Part shown: positions 62,128 through 64,000 of the stretch, in pieces | Layout: each line of letters opens with the position of its first letter | Numbering within the stretch: position 1 is the first letter of the stretch | Source of the DNA: Solirubrobacteraceae bacterium | GTDB taxonomy: Bacteria > Actinomycetota > Thermoleophilia > Solirubrobacterales > Solirubrobacteraceae | Length of the DNA stretch: 64,000 bases | Assembly: GCA_023230855.1 (NCBI GenBank) | Contig: JALNWQ010000005.1 | Coordinates: 227,839 to 291,838, forward strand | Reading direction: 5' to 3' | The notes under the pieces: model-generated | Seen by the model: the letters and a program-made list of their open reading frames with translations, nothing else | The model's database searches: none | What the model was told of the DNA's origin: nothing | Translations under genes and position numbers: made by a program

Positions 62128-62442
62128 ATGCACCACGTCGAGCTCTCCGGGCGCGCGATGCGGGACCTGCGCCGTCTGGATCACCCGGTCCGCAGGCGCA
62201 TCCTGAACCTGCTGGAGCAGGACCTCGCCGCTGAACCGCAACCACCGAACCTCGACGTCAAGCAGCTGGTCGGGCGCGCGCCGTGGCTGAGGCTCCGCCG
62301 CGGCGAGCACCCGGTGCTCTTCCGTCCGCTCACCGAGGACGAGGTCGCCGGATGCGCGACGTCGGCCACGGAAGGGTTCCTCGTCGAGCGCATCGTCGAC
62401 CGACGCGATCTCGAACGGGCCGTCGCGACGCTCACGGGGTGA
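62128..62442 (+). CDS. RelE/ParE superfamily toxin
   Basis: The 104-residue protein has the RelE plan: a first strand (HHVELSGRAMRDLRRL), two helices ('HPVRRRILNLLEQDL'), then the strands 'WLRLRRGEHPVLFRPL' and 'GFLVERIVDRRDLERAV'. These match the 'WRxRxGxyRvxY' and 'HRRxvY' landmarks of ribosome-dependent mRNA interferases. The final His is replaced by Asp-Arg-Arg, so activity is uncertain. An inserted acidic loop (TEDEVAGCATSATE) separates the last strands. The antitoxin directly upstream supports the call. It converges on the minus-strand gene at 62461. Confidence 0.82.
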   Translation: MHHVELSGRAMRDLRRLDHPVRRRILNLLEQDLAAEPQPPNLDVKQLVGRAPWLRLRRGEHPVLFRPLTEDEVAGCATSATEGFLVERIVDRRDLERAVATLTG

Positions 62443-62460
62443 CGCCCCGCGACGTCGATC

Positions 62461-63927
62461 TCACCACGCCGCCTGGGCCCGGCCGTTCGCCCGACGTGGC
62501 CGCCCGCCGTCGAGCGGCACACGCAGGACGGTGCGCCTTGCCGACCGCTGGGGCTGGCCCGGCCTTGCCATCGGCGCCCACTCCAACGCCACGACCGCCG
62601 AGCGCGTCGCCCGCTCGTACCCGATCACCGACAGGTCCGCATGGAGCCGCGTCGCGCGACCGCCGCGCACGTGCCGCAGAAGCCGCTCGGCCGTGGCCGC
62701 GCGACCGTCGACGCGCAGCACGCGCAGCCGTCCCCGCGCATCCATCGCCGCGACCGCGAGCGCCTGGAACCCGCCGTACTGCCCGGCGATCGTCCGGCCG
62801 ACGGTCCCCAACCAGCCGTCGGGCATGGCCGTCGCCGGGTGGAAGCGACGCGATGCGGTCCTCGCCCCACGACCGTCGAGCGCGCGCAGGTCGACGCGTC
62901 CGACGCGTGCGCGCGGGAACGGTCCCAGGTGCACCGCGCCGTCCGGACCCACGCGCATCAGCCGTGGCGGACCGCTCGCGTCGCGCAGCCGCAGCTCGTC
63001 GCGGCGCGCTTGTCGCCGCAGCCGGATCGTCTGCCGCACGACGAGCGTGCCGGCCGGTCCGCCGACCGCCTCGACGTGCAGCGGCAACCCCTCCCCGCCG
63101 CTGCGCTCGTCACGTCGCACCACGCACGGAGGAGCACCTTCGAGCTCCACCTCCGACACCGCCTGCGCCCCGACGATCCGCTCCAGCTCCCGACCGTCGG
63201 GCGAGTCCGCGACGGTCCAGTCCGTCTCGCGCTCCTCCGACCACGCCGGGCTCCAGAGCCACTGGCCGAACGCCGACTGCGGCGACGACGCGCGCAGCAC
63301 GCCGTCCCCGTTCGGCGCCACGAGCCCGCCGCCCCGCACCTCGACGCACGACCGCGCCGCCACCGTGCACCGCAGGGCCGTCCACCGCAGCGTCGCGGGC
63401 AGCGGATCGGACCGGTCGGCCTCCGGGTCTACCCGGAGGGCGTCGCCGACGAGCACCGTCCGACCGTCGCTCGTCCACGAGACCGTCGAGTACTCGCGCG
63501 CCATCTCGACGCCCGGCGGCATCGCGAACGAGAACGGCGATCCCCCGTCGCGCGGCACCACCACCAGCGGCCCCGGCTCCAGGTCGGACGCCACCGCGAC
63601 ATGCCGACCGTCCGGCGCCGGCGCCACCAACCCCGGGTCTCCGGCGATCGCCACCGACGGCCCACGCCAGACCCGTCCGTCCGGCCGCTGCACCATCACC
63701 CGGGACCGCTCCGCCCCGGCCGGAGAGTCCAGCCAGACCACATCGCCGGACGCCGGCGCTGCGCCGACCGCGCCGAGGAACGCCAGTCCCAGCGCGAGCG
63801 CGAAGATCCGTCCCGCCGCCCGCGCCACCACCGCCCCGTGACGCATGCCCCGAACCAGGCTTCGCTGTCGCTCGGGTCTGTCGAGGAGCGGTGCGAGAAC
63901 GCCGAGGTCTGCCTCGACGCGTTCCAT
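62461..63927 (-). CDS. Secreted or membrane-anchored propeller-like protein, unknown function (5' end uncertain)
   Basis: The frame encodes 488 residues from ATG 63927, but it stays open to the right edge of the window, so the true start may lie outside. ATG 63846 would give a clean signal peptide (core 'IFALALGLAFLGAVGAA'). With the longer form the same segment would be a membrane helix preceded by a helical cytoplasmic part. The exported region repeats motifs such as 'APAPDGRHVAVASD', 'WTSDGRTVLVGD' and 'MRVGPDGAVHLGP', typical of TolB/WD40-like propellers. It has a few scattered cysteines. I do not recognise the family; an anti-sigma-like N-terminus is one idea. Confidence 0.72.
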   Translation of the reverse strand: MERVEADLGVLAPLLDRPERQRSLVRGMRHGAVVARAAGRIFALALGLAFLGAVGAAPASGDVVWLDSPAGAERSRVMVQRPDGRVWRGPSVAIAGDPGLVAPAPDGRHVAVASDLEPGPLVVVPRDGGSPFSFAMPPGVEMAREYSTVSWTSDGRTVLVGDALRVDPEADRSDPLPATLRWTALRCTVAARSCVEVRGGGLVAPNGDGVLRASSPQSAFGQWLWSPAWSEERETDWTVADSPDGRELERIVGAQAVSEVELEGAPPCVVRRDERSGGEGLPLHVEAVGGPAGTLVVRQTIRLRRQARRDELRLRDASGPPRLMRVGPDGAVHLGPFPRARVGRVDLRALDGRGARTASRRFHPATAMPDGWLGTVGRTIAGQYGGFQALAVAAMDARGRLRVLRVDGRAATAERLLRHVRGGRATRLHADLSVIGYERATRSAVVALEWAPMARPGQPQRSARRTVLRVPLDGGRPRRANGRAQAAW

Positions 63928-64000
63928 GTCGTGCAGCTCGCGACCGATGCGCTGGACGAGGTCCGCCGCAGCGTGTGGAACGAGGCGCGCCGCGCGGGGA

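Noticed and set aside
62435..62449. A bidirectional terminator between the toxin and the right-edge gene
   Set aside because: The hairpin CGGGG-TGACG-CCCCG has only a 5-bp stem, overlaps the toxin stop codon and has no U-tract on either side. It is too weak to call.
62531..63841. A plus-strand open frame of 436 codons opposite the right-edge gene
   Set aside because: The translation is Ser/Arg/Pro/Thr-rich without features. The minus-strand frame has a hydrophobic export segment and propeller motifs.

Overview
This is chromosomal DNA from a very GC-rich actinobacterium. Nearly every third codon position is G or C. The window has SepF, a leftward run of core genes (rluD-rpsB-tsf-pyrH-frr-uppS-cdsA-dxr-rseP), many GTG starts, stop/start overlaps of the GTGA and ATGA type, and candidate leaderless promoters. 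Together with the house-keeping proteins this suggests class Thermoleophilia (Solirubrobacterales, perhaps Patulibacter- or Conexibacter-like). That placement is inference from style, not a database match. I see no rRNA, tRNA, CRISPR array or insertion sequence.

Layout. (1) 1-38204, minus strand: one uninterrupted reading frame of at least 12,734 codons that runs off the left edge. It encodes a giant secreted beta-repeat protein. In order it has a signal peptide, a very basic segment, an Ala-Pro spacer and poly-proline run, a metzincin-like metalloprotease domain (HExxHxxGxxD plus a Met-turn), about 9,500 residues of beta-strand repeats including a block of about 425-residue super-repeats, ten copies of an 'ADVGR' module of about 66 residues, haemagglutinin-like 'AGRD' repeats, RTX-like GGxGxD segments and Calx-beta-like strands at the cut end. 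(2) 38387-47100, minus: the conserved translation, lipid and isoprenoid cluster from rluD to rseP. (3) 47097-49632, minus: lspA, yggT, proC and an L,D-transpeptidase. (4) 49629-57836, minus: a 2,735-residue secreted protein made of 17 DUF11-type domains, stop/start-coupled to the L,D-transpeptidase. (5) 57925-59946, minus: sepF, yggS and pgeF, the familiar tail of a division cluster. (6) 60120-61689, plus: a membrane-anchored PQQ-type beta-propeller and a small membrane protein. (7) 61785-62442, plus: a Phd/YefM-RelE-type toxin-antitoxin pair with an inverted-repeat operator and an apparent ACG start codon. (8) 62461 to the right edge, minus: a secreted or membrane-anchored propeller-like protein of unknown function.

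How it fits together. The window is an ancestral core cluster (division, envelope lipid precursors, lipoprotein maturation, ribosome biogenesis) into which surface genes have been built: the DUF11 protein plus L,D-transpeptidase between sepF and proC, and the giant protein immediately after rseP, where many bacteria have ispG and proS. The giant protein is the outstanding object. An exported metalloprotease-bearing filament of more than 12,700 residues beside a site-2 protease, with a second giant surface protein and a cell-wall cross-linking enzyme a few genes away, suggests an elaborate cell-surface structure. That role is inference; the sequence shows only architecture and position.
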